Below, piece after piece: positions 1 to 9,525 of a stretch of DNA of 64,000 bases. How positions within the stretch are numbered: position 1 is the first letter of the stretch; each line of letters starts with the position of its first letter. The notes under the pieces were generated by a model. It worked only from the letters and a program-made list of their open reading frames with translations. It was not told the origin of the DNA and did no database searches. Location: contig JANOPA010000125.1 in the NCBI GenBank assembly GCA_031421635.1, forward strand, positions 85,287 through 149,286, written 5' to 3'. The position numbers and the translations under genes are program-made. Source of the stretch: JAPOKJ01 sp031421635. Lineage in GTDB: Bacteria > Pseudomonadota > Gammaproteobacteria > Burkholderiales > Burkholderiaceae_E.

Positions 1-459
1 TGGATCGTGTCGGCTGTGATCGCCTGCAACGCGATTGGCGATGTACTTGATCCGAGTACGGGCCAAGTCATCGCCGGTGCACGTACATCAGACGGCAAGC
101 GGCTCGGCGATACTCAGTCAATGCTTCTGGGTGGTGAACGCCTGAGCCGAGTCCTTCCAGGTACCAATACTACAATTGGTGTCATTGCGACCAATGCTAG
201 CCTCACCAAGGGACAGGCCAAGCGCCTGGCCATGAGCGGGCATGACGGGCTCGCCCGCGCAATTCGCCCAGCACATACCCCCTATGATGGCGATACTCTG
301 TTCGCTTTGGCAACGAATGAAGTCAAGGAAGCGCCAGATTTCATCTTGCTCAACGTAATGGCCGCGGAGGCGGTAGCCCGTGCTATCGTGAACGCGGTAA
401 GCTTTGCAAGGAGTGTTCAGACCGTCGAGAGCTGGGTACCTGCACTGGCCGATCTCTAA
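1..459 (+). CDS. P1 family peptidase (DmpA/BapA-like), C-terminal part
   Basis: The C-terminal half of a P1/S58 N-terminal-nucleophile aminopeptidase; the reading frame is open to the left edge, so the start lies outside the window. The NTTIGVIATNA motif (near base 160) is the self-cleavage region of this family, in which the proenzyme is cut before a Ser/Thr that becomes the nucleophile; here a Thr of the NTT triplet is the likely one. The downstream block GHDGLARAI, then HTPYDGDT and FALAT, is also typical. Such enzymes release N-terminal residues from small peptides or amides. It stops before a minus-strand Bug receptor, so the two are convergent. Family assignment is firm; substrate is unknown. 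Confidence 0.85.
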   Translation, partial: WIVSAVIACNAIGDVLDPSTGQVIAGARTSDGKRLGDTQSMLLGGERLSRVLPGTNTTIGVIATNASLTKGQAKRLAMSGHDGLARAIRPAHTPYDGDTLFALATNEVKEAPDFILLNVMAAEAVARAIVNAVSFARSVQTVESWVPALADL

Positions 460-540
460 GCCGCGCTCAGTTCACTTGCGTCGATTCAACGGAGGAGGTG
501 AATGCCGAGCAGGCGGAACTGATGGCCCCTTGGTGCGGTC

Positions 541-1566
541 TTAATCCGCCGTAGCGCCTGACGCTTTAATGACCGGTGGCCAACGCTTAAGCTCAGCCTG
601 CACCATCTTGGTCATTTGCTCCGGTGAGGTGCCAAGAATGTTATAGCCAAGTTCGCTCATACGCTTGACGAATTCTGGCGATTTGACCGCTTTTTGCGCT
701 TCAATAGAAAGCTTCTCAATCAATTCCTTCGGGACGTTCGCACCTGCTGCCAAACCGAACCAAACGCCTGACTCATAGTCTTTCACGCCGGCCTCTGCGA
801 GGGTGGGCAGGTCCGGCAAGGTGGCGTCACGCTTGGCACCGGTGGTGGCGATAGCGCGCAGCTTGCCAGTTTTAATATGAGGCAAGGAGGATGGAATATT
901 GTCGAACATCATCGAAACCTGTCCGCCCAGCAAATCGGTAAGCGCCGGAGCGCTGCCTCGATAAGGAATGTGGGTCATGAAAGTCTTGGTCAAGTACTTA
1001 AACATCTCGGCCGACATATGGATACTGGTGCCTGAGCCGCTCGACGCATAGTTGTACTTGCCCGGATTCGCCCTCAACAGTTCGGTGAATTCCTTCAAGT
1101 TTGTAGCAGGCACGGAGGGGTGAACAACCAGCACATTATTAAGTGAAACTAATGCCGAGATGGGCTGCAAATCCTTATTGGGGTCCAGCGGCATCTTTTT
1201 GTACAGCGAAGGATTGATTGCTTGAATGCCGCTCGTGGTCATGAAAATAGTGTATCCGTCCGGGGCCGCCCGAACCGCCTCTGTGGCCCCAATATTGCCG
1301 CCAGCTCCTGGCCGGTTGTCGACGTTAACGGGCTGGCCCAATAATTTACTGAGTTCGGCAGCAATCGAGCGCGAGGCAATGTCGACGGCACCGCCGGGAG
1401 GAAAAGGGCAGATGAGTCGAATCGGCTTACTCGGGAAGGTCTGAGCTTCGGCCGAGCTCGAAGGACTTAGAGTGGCGACGAAGGAAAGAGCCAACGCGAT
1501 TGGAGCGAGGGCGAGAACACGGCGGACTTTTAACATGAGTGACTTTTGAAGGGAACCTAACGGCAT
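541..1566 (-). CDS. Bug/TctC family tripartite tricarboxylate transporter receptor
   Basis: Periplasmic solute receptor of the Bug family, about 330-340 residues as usual. It has a signal peptide ending near SSAEAQ, then the family hallmark PSKPIRLICPFPPGGAVD and the ligand-loop region NRPGAGGNIGA, followed by APDGYT. Bug proteins bind carboxylates or other small polar solutes for TctAB permeases, but no tctA or tctB gene lies in this window, so it is an orphan receptor. Neither the ATG at 1566 nor the one at 1536 (MLKVRR) has a good Shine-Dalgarno; the shorter form gives a more typical signal peptide. It is divergent from the ABC operon starting at 1794, with about 230 bases of shared promoter space between them. 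Confidence 0.88.
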   Translation of the reverse strand: MPLGSLQKSLMLKVRRVLALAPIALALSFVATLSPSSSAEAQTFPSKPIRLICPFPPGGAVDIASRSIAAELSKLLGQPVNVDNRPGAGGNIGATEAVRAAPDGYTIFMTTSGIQAINPSLYKKMPLDPNKDLQPISALVSLNNVLVVHPSVPATNLKEFTELLRANPGKYNYASSGSGTSIHMSAEMFKYLTKTFMTHIPYRGSAPALTDLLGGQVSMMFDNIPSSLPHIKTGKLRAIATTGAKRDATLPDLPTLAEAGVKDYESGVWFGLAAGANVPKELIEKLSIEAQKAVKSPEFVKRMSELGYNILGTSPEQMTKMVQAELKRWPPVIKASGATAD

Positions 1567-1793
1567 TTTGCCATGATATTGGAGTTGTGTTTTTTTCGCG
1601 CGGCTTCGGGTTTTCGCCTGCCCCGTCGGGCTTGGTGAGTGGCGCCGCTCACGTACTCCGGTCTGGGGCCAAGAGCGAAATTAACAAAAGCTTCGTTCAG
1701 AATCGGGCAAATACGTTGTCCACATAATTTTTTGATATATTTCAGTGATCGTTGTCTTGTCTGAATACTTCAACTTAACCCTTGGGAACTCCT

Positions 1794-3443
1794 ATGATTC
1801 AATTGGCCCCACATATTGCGTCGGCCCTCCTGGCGAGTGCTGCGCTCGCCTTTGCTCTACCCGCGAGCGCTCAGGAGAAAGTCCTTCGTATCGCCATGAC
1901 CGCAGCCGACATTCCACGAACGCTCGGGCAGCCAGACCAGGGCTTCGAGGGCAACCGTTTCACCGGTATCCCCATGTACGATGCGCTCACACAATGGGAC
2001 TTGTCGAAATCGGACGCGGCCAGCGTCATGATTCCTGGCTTGGCCACGACTTGGATAGTGGACGCCAAGGACAAAACCAAGTGGGTCTTCAAACTGCGTC
2101 CTGGTGTCAAGTTTCACGATGGAAGTACTTTTAATGCAGACGCAGTGGTTTGGAATGTGCGTAAAGTGCTAGATAAAGATGCACCTCATTTCGACGCCAG
2201 CCAAGTAGGCGTCACCGCATCGCGCATGCCCACTCTACGGTCGGCCAGAAAAATAGATGACGCAACCGTTGAACTCACCACAAGCGAACCGGACGCATTT
2301 TTGCCGCTGAACCTCACCAATCTGTTTATGGCTTCGCCCGCACATTGGCAGAAGAAGTTTGACGCCACTCCAGCGGCCAATCCCGCTGCTGATCGCGCCA
2401 AGGCCGCTTGGGTCGCCTTTGCGGCGGATGCCTCAGGTTCAGGTCCCTTTAGGATGGCGCGTTTTGTGCCACGTGAACGCCTCGAAGTAGTCGCCAACAA
2501 AACGTATTGGGACGCCAAGCGTGTACCCAAAATTGATCGTGTGGTCATGCTTCCAATGCCTGAGGCCAATGCCCGTACTGCGGCTTTGTTGTCTGGACAG
2601 GTGGATTGGATCGAGGCTCCCTCGCCCGATGCCGTGCCGCAAATTCAATCCCGTGGCAACAAGATTTATTTTAATCAACAGCCGCACGTGTGGCCTTGGC
2701 AACTATCCTTCGCCGAAGGTTCGCCTTGGCTAGATAAACGTGTACGTCATGCCGCTAATCTTTGTGTTGATCGCACGGGTTTACTGAAACTACTGGGTGG
2801 CATGATGGCCGTTCCCAAAGGCACGGTTCCTCCCGGCCATCCATGGTGGGGTAACCCGAAATTCGACATTACCTATGACCCGGAAGCCGCCAAGAAATTA
2901 ATGGCTGAAGCGGGTCACTCGGCGGCCAAGCCACTCAAGGTCAAGATTCAGATTAGTGCTAGCGGCTCGGGACAGATGCAACCCTTACCCATGAACGAGT
3001 TTGTTCAACAGTCGCTAAAGGCCTGTCATTTCGATGTGCAATTTGACGTCATTGAGTGGAACACGCTGTTCACCAACTGGCGCAAAGGTGCGAAAGACCC
3101 TTCTGCCAATGGAGCCAACGCGACCAATGTCTCGTTCGCCGCGATGGACCCGTTCTTTGCGATGGTGCGCTTTACCAGTACCAAAACCTTCCCTCCTGTG
3201 AGCAATAACTGGGGCTACTATGGCAACGCTCAGGTTGACAAGCTCATCGCCGACGCGCGTGGCAGCTTCGACGACAAGGCGCGAGACGCGGCCCTAGCCA
3301 AGCTTCATGCGCATATCGTAGAAGACGCCCCCTTTGTTTGGATTGCGCATGACGTTGGGCCTCGTGCCATGTCTCCAAAAGTGAAAGGTGTTGTTCAACC
3401 GCGCAGTTGGTTTATCGATATCGCAACCATGTCGATGGAATAG
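1794..3443 (+). CDS. Peptide-type ABC transporter substrate-binding protein (SBP family 5)
   Basis: First gene of a five-gene DppABCDF-like importer. The 549-residue product has a signal peptide ending in LPASAQ and the SBP_bac_5 architecture: WVFKLRPGVKFHDGS near residue 90, and a FNADAVVWN block after it. The protein is periplasmic and delivers a di/oligopeptide, amide or related solute to the permeases. I chose the ATG at 1794 because it opens directly into the signal peptide and has GGGA nearby; a TTG at 1782 is in frame but less likely. It is followed 48 bases later by the first permease. The downstream amidase hints that the ligand carries an amide bond; this is inference. Confidence 0.9.
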   Translation: MIQLAPHIASALLASAALAFALPASAQEKVLRIAMTAADIPRTLGQPDQGFEGNRFTGIPMYDALTQWDLSKSDAASVMIPGLATTWIVDAKDKTKWVFKLRPGVKFHDGSTFNADAVVWNVRKVLDKDAPHFDASQVGVTASRMPTLRSARKIDDATVELTTSEPDAFLPLNLTNLFMASPAHWQKKFDATPAANPAADRAKAAWVAFAADASGSGPFRMARFVPRERLEVVANKTYWDAKRVPKIDRVVMLPMPEANARTAALLSGQVDWIEAPSPDAVPQIQSRGNKIYFNQQPHVWPWQLSFAEGSPWLDKRVRHAANLCVDRTGLLKLLGGMMAVPKGTVPPGHPWWGNPKFDITYDPEAAKKLMAEAGHSAAKPLKVKIQISASGSGQMQPLPMNEFVQQSLKACHFDVQFDVIEWNTLFTNWRKGAKDPSANGANATNVSFAAMDPFFAMVRFTSTKTFPPVSNNWGYYGNAQVDKLIADARGSFDDKARDAALAKLHAHIVEDAPFVWIAHDVGPRAMSPKVKGVVQPRSWFIDIATMSME

Positions 3444-3491
3444 TGTTGCAGCAAGAGTGCAGCCTCGGGCGGACAGAATGATTGTCGTTTG

Positions 3492-4442
3492 ATGATTTCT
3501 TTTTTGCTGCGCCGTCTGCTCTACACCCTGCCCATTATGTTGGGCGTAGCCTTGGTCTGTTTCGCCCTGGTGCATCTCGCACCGGGCGACCCTCTGGTCT
3601 CTATTTTGCCGCCCGATGCTTCTGGCGAGTTGCAAGAACAAATGCGTAAACTCTACGGCTTTGACCGTAGTTACCCTGAGCAATTTGCCAGTTGGGTGTG
3701 GCGTGCCTTGCACGGGGATCTAGGCACAAGTATTGCGAGCGGAAGAGCCGTGGCCGATGAAGTGCTTAAGGCCGTCGGCAATACCCTGCGTTTGTCGGTT
3801 TTCGCGACGCTGATTGGTTTTGTTTTTGGAAGTTTGTTTGGCTTTGTTGCAGGTTACTTCCAGAACTCCTGGATCGACAAGGCCGCATCAATTACCGCCG
3901 TGCTTGGCGTTAGCGTCCCTCACTACTGGCTCGGCATGGTGATGGTGATCGTCTTTTCGGTCATTCTGGGATGGTTGCCGCCTGGCGGGGCTGGCCCTGG
4001 AAGCTCGGCGGATTGGGTCTGGAACTGGGAATACATGAAACACCTAATTTTGCCTGCGATCACCATGAGTGTGATTCCGATGGGCATCATTGCACGCACA
4101 GTTCGTGCCTTGGTTGCGGATATTCTCGCTCAGGAGTTCATTGTTGGGCTACGAGCAAAAGGCTTGACGGATGTGGGTATCTTTTTCCACGTCGTAAAGA
4201 ACGCTGCACCCACCGCACTGGCGGTGATGGGTCTGCAACTTGGCTATCTTTTAGGGGGGAGCATTCTGATTGAAACAGTGTTTTCTTGGCCGGGTGCCGG
4301 GTTCTTACTAAACAGTGCCATTTTCCAACGCGACCTTCCCTTATTGCAGGGAACAATCCTGGTGCTGGCGATGTTCTTCGTCGTACTCAATCTTATTGTC
4401 GACGTGATGCAGAGCACCTTGGACCCTCGGATCGCTCGATGA
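3492..4442 (+). CDS. ABC transporter permease, DppB/OppB type
   Basis: Inner-membrane permease of the peptide/nickel ABC class, 316 residues with about six membrane segments. The N-terminus (ISFLLRRLLYTLPIMLGV) and the following HLAPGDP motif are typical of DppB. The cytoplasmic EAA loop that contacts the ATPase is recognisable near LRAKGLTD. The start is the ATG at 3492, two codons... immediately after an in-frame TTG. Its stop overlaps the start of the next permease by 4 nt (ATGA at 4439-4442), showing translational coupling. Confidence 0.92.
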   Translation: MISFLLRRLLYTLPIMLGVALVCFALVHLAPGDPLVSILPPDASGELQEQMRKLYGFDRSYPEQFASWVWRALHGDLGTSIASGRAVADEVLKAVGNTLRLSVFATLIGFVFGSLFGFVAGYFQNSWIDKAASITAVLGVSVPHYWLGMVMVIVFSVILGWLPPGGAGPGSSADWVWNWEYMKHLILPAITMSVIPMGIIARTVRALVADILAQEFIVGLRAKGLTDVGIFFHVVKNAAPTALAVMGLQLGYLLGGSILIETVFSWPGAGFLLNSAIFQRDLPLLQGTILVLAMFFVVLNLIVDVMQSTLDPRIAR

Positions 4443-5338
4443 ATATGCTCAACGTCGCCGTCGATTCTGGCAAGATCCCCCAACTCATCCAAGAACGTAG
4501 CCAAGGGTATTGGCAAACCGTCGCCAGACGATTCACGCGCGACCCGGCCGCATTGGTTGCAGCAGGCATGATTCTTTTTCTGTTGGTTCTTGTCGTTTTT
4601 GGCCCCTGGCTTGCGCCCGCCGATCCGTATGGTTCGAGTATGCTCAATCGCCTCAAACCTATTGGTACACCTGGCTATTTTTTAGGTACTGACGAATTGG
4701 GTCGCGACATGCTGAGTCGACTGATTGTCGGCGCAAGATTGAGCCTTTTTATGGGTATTACTCCCGTGCTTTGTGCTTTTGTTGTCGGAGCCTCATTAGG
4801 AATTCTAGCGGGATACGCGGGCGGCTTCATCAACAGTGCCGTGATGCGTACGATTGATGTCTTTTATGCCTTTCCCTCTGTACTTTTAGCGATAGCACTC
4901 AGCGGTGCCTTGGGTGCAGGCATAACCAACTCACTCATTTCTCTGACGGTAGTTTTTATTCCCCCGATTGCCCGGGTTGCCGAGAGCGTTACGACCCAAA
5001 TTCGTAGTCGCGACTTTGTTGAAGCCGCACGCGCTTCGGGGGCTAATGCCTTCACCATCGTACGAGTGCATGTCTTAGGCAATGTGCTGGGGCCGATCTT
5101 TGTGTACAGTACCAGCCTCATCGCGGTGAGCATGATCTTGGCCTCGGGCTTGAGTTTTCTGGGCCTGGGTGTGAAGCCACCGGAGCCTGAGTGGGGTTTG
5201 ATGCTCAACACTTTACGTACGGCGATTTACCTGCAGCCTTGGATTGCGGCATTGCCTGGCGTCATGATCTTCTTTACCTCTATTGCGTTCAATCTACTTT
5301 CTGACGGCTTGCGCTCGGCGATGGAGATCAAGCAATGA
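4439..5338 (+). CDS. ABC transporter permease, DppC/OppC type
   Basis: Second permease of the importer, 299 residues. It has the DppC-type N-terminal cytoplasmic region and the motif FLGTDELGRDMLSRL found in nearly all DppC proteins, then five or six membrane helices and an EAA loop (EAARASGANAF). The start is taken at the ATG in the 4-nt overlap with the previous gene; an upstream extension in the same frame lies wholly inside that gene and is not credible. It ends in another ATGA overlap with the first ATPase. Confidence 0.92.
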   Translation: MNMLNVAVDSGKIPQLIQERSQGYWQTVARRFTRDPAALVAAGMILFLLVLVVFGPWLAPADPYGSSMLNRLKPIGTPGYFLGTDELGRDMLSRLIVGARLSLFMGITPVLCAFVVGASLGILAGYAGGFINSAVMRTIDVFYAFPSVLLAIALSGALGAGITNSLISLTVVFIPPIARVAESVTTQIRSRDFVEAARASGANAFTIVRVHVLGNVLGPIFVYSTSLIAVSMILASGLSFLGLGVKPPEPEWGLMLNTLRTAIYLQPWIAALPGVMIFFTSIAFNLLSDGLRSAMEIKQ

Positions 5339-6477
5339 GCTCGCAAGCCACACCTCTCCTAGAAGTGCAAGGGCTAGTGAAGCACTTCCCTCTCAAAAAA
5401 GACATCTTTGGCCGAGGTGGAGGCGTGGTACGGGCCGTTGACGGCGTTAGCTTCCAAGTATTCAAGGGTGAAACACTCGGGGTAGTCGGTGAATCGGGTT
5501 GCGGCAAAAGCACTACGGCGCGGCTACTTATGCATTTGATTGCGCCGGATCACGGCGAGATCAGCTTCGACGCCCAAACAGTGGGTGGCCGGGAGCTCAG
5601 CCTGAAAGATTACCGCCGTCAAACTCAGATGGTGTTCCAGGACAGTTATGCCTCACTCAACCCGAGGCTGACCATTGAAGACAGCATCGCGTTTGCGCCC
5701 CAGGTGCACGGTGTCAATCGATCTGAGGCAGTCAGGCGCGCGCGCGAATTGCTCGCTCGGGTCGGTCTGGCGCCAGAGCGCTTTGCTGAACGCTATCCCC
5801 ATGAACTCTCAGGTGGGCAGCGGCAAAGGGTCAATATCGCGCGCGCGCTCGCCTTGCAACCGAGCCTGATTATTCTCGATGAAGCCGTGTCAGCACTCGA
5901 CAAGTCGGTGGAAGCGCAAGTACTCAATCTTCTGCTAGATTTGCGAGATGAGTTTGAATTAACCTACATCTTCATAAGTCACGACCTCAATGTCGTACGC
6001 TACATCTCGAACCGGGTAATGGTGATGTATCTCGGCGAGGTGGTTGAAATTGGGGACAGCGAATCACTTTTTGAAAACCCTCGTCACCCTTATAGTCGCG
6101 CCTTGCTCAGTAGCATCCCGTCTATGGATCCGGACCGACGTACCGAAGTACCACCGTTGGCGGGCGACCCACCCAATCCGATCAACCCGCCGACGGGTTG
6201 CCGCTTTCATACACGTTGCCCCGATGTGCAACCCATTTGTAGCCAGCGTGTACCGGTGCTCAGGCGTAGTGATGTGAGTGGTGCATTGAGCAACCCAATG
6301 AGTGCTCTAAAGGCTAGTTCAACTGGTGGGTTGGCAACATTGGGTGAAACGGGACATGCTGTCGCCTGTCTTATGCACGAGGCAGGGAGCGGGCATAGTG
6401 CAGCCCCGCACGCTCACTCGACCGAAAGTATTCAGAGCGAACCAAACCCAGAATTTTCGAGCCACGTCGAACCATGA
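5335..6477 (+). CDS. ABC transporter ATP-binding protein, DppF/OppF type
   Basis: Cytoplasmic ATPase of the peptide-type importer, 380 residues. Walker A is GESGCGKST, the signature motif LSGGQRQR, Walker B LIILDEA, and the H-loop ISHD. The C-terminal oligopeptide-transporter extension contains CRFHTRCPD, whose cysteines resemble the Fe-S ligands known in Dpp/Opp ATPases. The tail beyond residue 320 is long, low in complexity and Ala/Ser rich. It starts in a 4-nt overlap with the permease and ends in a 4-nt overlap with the second ATPase. Gene order (F-like before D-like) is inverted relative to the common dpp order. Confidence 0.92.
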   Translation: MSSQATPLLEVQGLVKHFPLKKDIFGRGGGVVRAVDGVSFQVFKGETLGVVGESGCGKSTTARLLMHLIAPDHGEISFDAQTVGGRELSLKDYRRQTQMVFQDSYASLNPRLTIEDSIAFAPQVHGVNRSEAVRRARELLARVGLAPERFAERYPHELSGGQRQRVNIARALALQPSLIILDEAVSALDKSVEAQVLNLLLDLRDEFELTYIFISHDLNVVRYISNRVMVMYLGEVVEIGDSESLFENPRHPYSRALLSSIPSMDPDRRTEVPPLAGDPPNPINPPTGCRFHTRCPDVQPICSQRVPVLRRSDVSGALSNPMSALKASSTGGLATLGETGHAVACLMHEAGSGHSAAPHAHSTESIQSEPNPEFSSHVEP

Positions 6478-7493
6478 TAGTGGCGACCGCAACATCTTCT
6501 GTCGAAGCACCTTTCGTCGACATTAAAGACCTCAAAGTCACCTTCACTGGAGGCCGTAAATCCGTGCCTGCTGTAAGCGGCGTAGACTTGCAAGTGCAGC
6601 GTGGCGAAGTGATCGCGCTGATTGGCGAATCGGGCTCAGGCAAAAGTGTCACCTTGCGTTCCTTGCTTCGCCTGCATGCTCCTCGCCGGACGCAGATGAG
6701 CGGACGAATAATGGTGGGCGGACAAGATGTGCTGGCGATGTCAGCCAGCGCCTTAGCGGCCTACCGTGGCAAGGTCGCCGCCATGATTTTTCAGGAGCCT
6801 CTCCTTGCCCTCGACCCTGTCTACACCTTAGGGGCGCAGATTGTGGAAAGCATTCGTCGCCATGAGTCGATCACCCAAGAGGCTGCATTCAAGCGGGCTC
6901 TGCAACTCTTCGAGCGGGTGCGAATCCCAAGCCCGGAGCGGCGCCTGACGGCCTATCCCCATGAGATGAGTGGAGGCATGCGCCAGCGTGCCATGATTGC
7001 TTTGGCATTAGCTTGTAAACCACAACTCTTACTGGCTGATGAGCCGACCACGGCGCTCGATGCCACAGTGCAAATTCAGATCTTGCTCCTACTGAGAGAT
7101 CTACAACGAGAGATGGGCCTGTCGGTAATTTTCGTGACCCATGATATCGGTGCAGCGATTGAAGTCGCCGATCGGATTGCCGTGATGTACGCCGGGCGGA
7201 TTGTTGAAGTGGGTTCAGCACGTACCCTGATTCGTGCTCCACGCCATCCCTACACGATGGCTCTGCTCAAAAGCCGGGCGCACGGTGCTTTGGCTAATGG
7301 CTCCAGGCTTGAAACGATTGCAGGTGCACCGCCCGACTTATCCGCTTTGCCCAAGGGCTGCGCCTTTGCCGAGCGCTGTCGTTTTGCGAATGAGGAATGT
7401 ACTCAGGTACGGCCTGAGATGACCCTGCTTAGCGCCGAGCATCAGGTTCGATGCCTGCGAACCGATTCTATGGCCGCGCTCATCGCCCACTAA
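6474..7493 (+). CDS. ABC transporter ATP-binding protein, DppD/OppD type
   Basis: Partner ATPase, 339 residues, with Walker A GESGSGKS, signature MSGGMRQR (the DppD/OppD variant), Walker B LLLADEPTTALD and switch THD. The C-terminal peptide-transporter domain has the CAFAERCRFANEEC cysteine cluster. It starts in an ATGA overlap with the preceding ATPase. The amidase start is 9 bases after its stop, with the Shine-Dalgarno overlapping this gene's stop codon, so amidase expression should follow the transporter. Confidence 0.92.
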   Translation: MIVATATSSVEAPFVDIKDLKVTFTGGRKSVPAVSGVDLQVQRGEVIALIGESGSGKSVTLRSLLRLHAPRRTQMSGRIMVGGQDVLAMSASALAAYRGKVAAMIFQEPLLALDPVYTLGAQIVESIRRHESITQEAAFKRALQLFERVRIPSPERRLTAYPHEMSGGMRQRAMIALALACKPQLLLADEPTTALDATVQIQILLLLRDLQREMGLSVIFVTHDIGAAIEVADRIAVMYAGRIVEVGSARTLIRAPRHPYTMALLKSRAHGALANGSRLETIAGAPPDLSALPKGCAFAERCRFANEECTQVRPEMTLLSAEHQVRCLRTDSMAALIAH

Positions 7494-7501
7494 GGACTGA
7501 C

Positions 7502-8683
7502 ATGCCTCTGATTCATGATACCGCTCGATCTTTCATGCCCTATCCTGAGGCCTTAGTGCCTAATGCATCTAGCGGACCTTTGTCAGGCCTGAGCTTTGCA
7601 GTAAAGGATTTGTTCGATGTAGCGGGTTACCCCACCAGTGGAGGTCAACCTTTTTTACTCGCTATGTCAGGCATAAAAGCTAACACGGCACCTACGGTTC
7701 AAAAACTTTTAGCCTCTGGCGCCCGATTCGTAGGAAAGACCATTACGGACGAGTTGGCATTTTCCATGAATGGGCAAAACGCTCATTTCGGTTCGCCCAT
7801 CAATGGTGGCGCCCCTGATCGCATCTCTGGTGGTTCGTCGTCCGGCTCGGCGGGGGCTGTCTCGAATCGGCTTTGCGACTTTGCTCTGGGCACCGACACG
7901 GGTGGCAGCGTGCGTGCGCCTGCAAGTCATTGTGGCTTGGTGGGCCTCAGACCGACCCATGGTCGGGTGAGCCTGCGAGGCGCGCTGGATTTGTCGCCCA
8001 GTTTTGATACCTGCGGCTGGTTCACGCGCGATGTTCCTACGTTCTCGCGAGTGGCTAACGTTTTGTTGGACACGGACACTACGACTCTGCCTACCAACAT
8101 ACGCCTGCTGTCGGCCACTCAAGTATGGGGGTTGCTCAGCCCCAAGGCCGGCAAAGCTTTCGCACCAGCGCGTGCGCTGATTGAATCTGCACTTGGTGGC
8201 GCTATAGCTGTCAAGGTGGTCTTGGAAAGTTTTGAGGCCATGTACTGGAATTTTCGCTATCTGCAAGGTCGGGAGGCCTGGCAAGTCGACGGCCCATTGA
8301 TCGAGAAATTTCATCCACCTCTTGGAGCTGGCGTCGCCCCACGTTTTGAATGGTCGAGCAAGGTCACCGACCAACAGGTCGCGAGCGCCACCGTCTTTCG
8401 CGCAAAATTCCGAACGAAATTATTGGACATTCTTGGTGGCGATGGAATACTCATCCTGCCCACCATGCCAGACATCGCGCCACTCTGTAGCGATGACGAA
8501 GCGGGCATGGATAAATACCGTAACCATGCGATTCAAATGCTTTGCATTGCTGGCCTATCAGGCTTTCCTCAACTGAGCCTTCCTTTAGCAACTCGCTTGG
8601 GTGCTCCGCTTGGCGTTAGCCTACTCGGACCACCAGGCAGCGACCTCGGCTTAATCCGTCTGGCGGAAAAGATCGTCGCCTAA
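7502..8683 (+). CDS. Amidase signature family hydrolase
   Basis: Cytoplasmic amidase of 393 residues, at the short end of the amidase signature family. The Ser-cisSer-Lys triad is visible: Lys35 in FAVKDLFDVAG, the cis-Ser about residue 112 in GGSSSGSA, and nucleophile Ser136 in TDTGGSVRAP. AAGGA overlapping the previous stop is its ribosome-binding site. As the sixth gene of an operon with a peptide-type ABC importer, it probably hydrolyses the imported amide to a carboxylate plus ammonia. The exact substrate cannot be read from sequence; GatA is unlikely because gatB/gatC are absent and the protein is short. Confidence 0.9.
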   Translation: MPLIHDTARSFMPYPEALVPNASSGPLSGLSFAVKDLFDVAGYPTSGGQPFLLAMSGIKANTAPTVQKLLASGARFVGKTITDELAFSMNGQNAHFGSPINGGAPDRISGGSSSGSAGAVSNRLCDFALGTDTGGSVRAPASHCGLVGLRPTHGRVSLRGALDLSPSFDTCGWFTRDVPTFSRVANVLLDTDTTTLPTNIRLLSATQVWGLLSPKAGKAFAPARALIESALGGAIAVKVVLESFEAMYWNFRYLQGREAWQVDGPLIEKFHPPLGAGVAPRFEWSSKVTDQQVASATVFRAKFRTKLLDILGGDGILILPTMPDIAPLCSDDEAGMDKYRNHAIQMLCIAGLSGFPQLSLPLATRLGAPLGVSLLGPPGSDLGLIRLAEKIVA

Positions 8684-8697
8684 ACAACTCTCGGCAT

Positions 8698-9204
8698 TTA
8701 AGGGAGTAGGCCGCTTAGGTAAACCGATTGCTTAAGCGTCGCAACTTCGCAGTCAAGTACGTTTGAGCGTCGCTCGATGACCATGAAATCTCCAGCGTCC
8801 AAGGCTATCAAACCGTGATGCCAGGTGTCTGCTCTCAGGGTGACGGCTTGATGTCCCTTCACTAGAAACGCAGTTAAGGTGGCGACGTCGGGTTCTGTGT
8901 CTCCTCGAGCGACCAACATCACGTATCGCACGCCGCCCATAGGGATAAAAGTTTGGGTTCCCAAGCGATGTCGTTCGAGAGATAGGCAGGGTTGGGTCAA
9001 GTCTCGGGCCTGAGCTCGAAACAAAGCGAGGCAGGCTTGCCCATCTAGCGCCGTCAATGAAAGTTCGCCGCAATCATCCAGCCGCAAGCTCGTACCGTCA
9101 TTGATCGGCCGAACCTGCGCATTGCCAAAATTTTCGCCACTCGCCAACCAGCCGAAAGGGGCAAAATTCGAGGACGTAATCGGGAAGGTCATTAAAGTGT
9201 TCAT
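8698..9204 (-). CDS. Ureidoglycolate lyase-like (AllA family) protein
   Basis: About 168 residues, matching AllA family length. Recognisable blocks are FAPFGWL near the N-terminus, INDGTSLRLDD, LERHRLGTQTFIP and TWHHGLIAL followed by DFMVIERR. AllA splits ureidoglycolate into glyoxylate and urea in allantoin degradation, and is a cupin-like dimer. The gene is convergent with the amidase (14 bases between stops), so the pair may share a substrate pathway, for example ureides or N-carbamoyl compounds. No other allantoin gene is present, so function beyond the family is uncertain. The start at 9204 is preferred; an in-frame ATG at 9222 is possible. Confidence 0.7.
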   Translation of the reverse strand: MNTLMTFPITSSNFAPFGWLASGENFGNAQVRPINDGTSLRLDDCGELSLTALDGQACLALFRAQARDLTQPCLSLERHRLGTQTFIPMGGVRYVMLVARGDTEPDVATLTAFLVKGHQAVTLRADTWHHGLIALDAGDFMVIERRSNVLDCEVATLKQSVYLSGLLP

Positions 9205-9525
9205 AGTGCGTATTAATCCCATCGTCGGGTTCGCCTGATTTCAGTGATATTGCTAGCTCGTGGGCTTTATTGGATAAAACGTCGAATGTATTTTCTTCCT
9301 CCTCTAGGCTAAATCATATATCCGACATTGACACTGATGAAGTTTGTCTATTGAAACCAAGGGCGCCAGCCATTTGGACGGGGTGCACGGCCAAAAGGGG
9401 TCGCTGGCTAGAAACCGGTCCACACCCGCACTCGCCCAAGTACACGGTTTAAAAAAAACATTTAGGATCATTGCACCCGTTCCTAGGAAAGCAAGCGACT
9501 GACTCACAATAGACAGGAGACCATC
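9205..9525. other. Intergenic region before TRAP operon
   Basis: About 320 bases between the divergent AllA-like gene and dctP, with no credible ORF. It must carry promoters for both. A run of eight A's near 9450 and the AGGAG of dctP at about 9514-9520 are visible. I could not assign -35/-10 boxes with confidence and saw no strong inverted repeat. Confidence 0.4.

Noticed and set aside
7709..8374. 221-codon open frame on the minus strand inside the amidase gene
   Set aside because: It has no domain, is Arg/Gln rich as expected of an antisense frame, and the plus strand holds a complete amidase with its catalytic triad.
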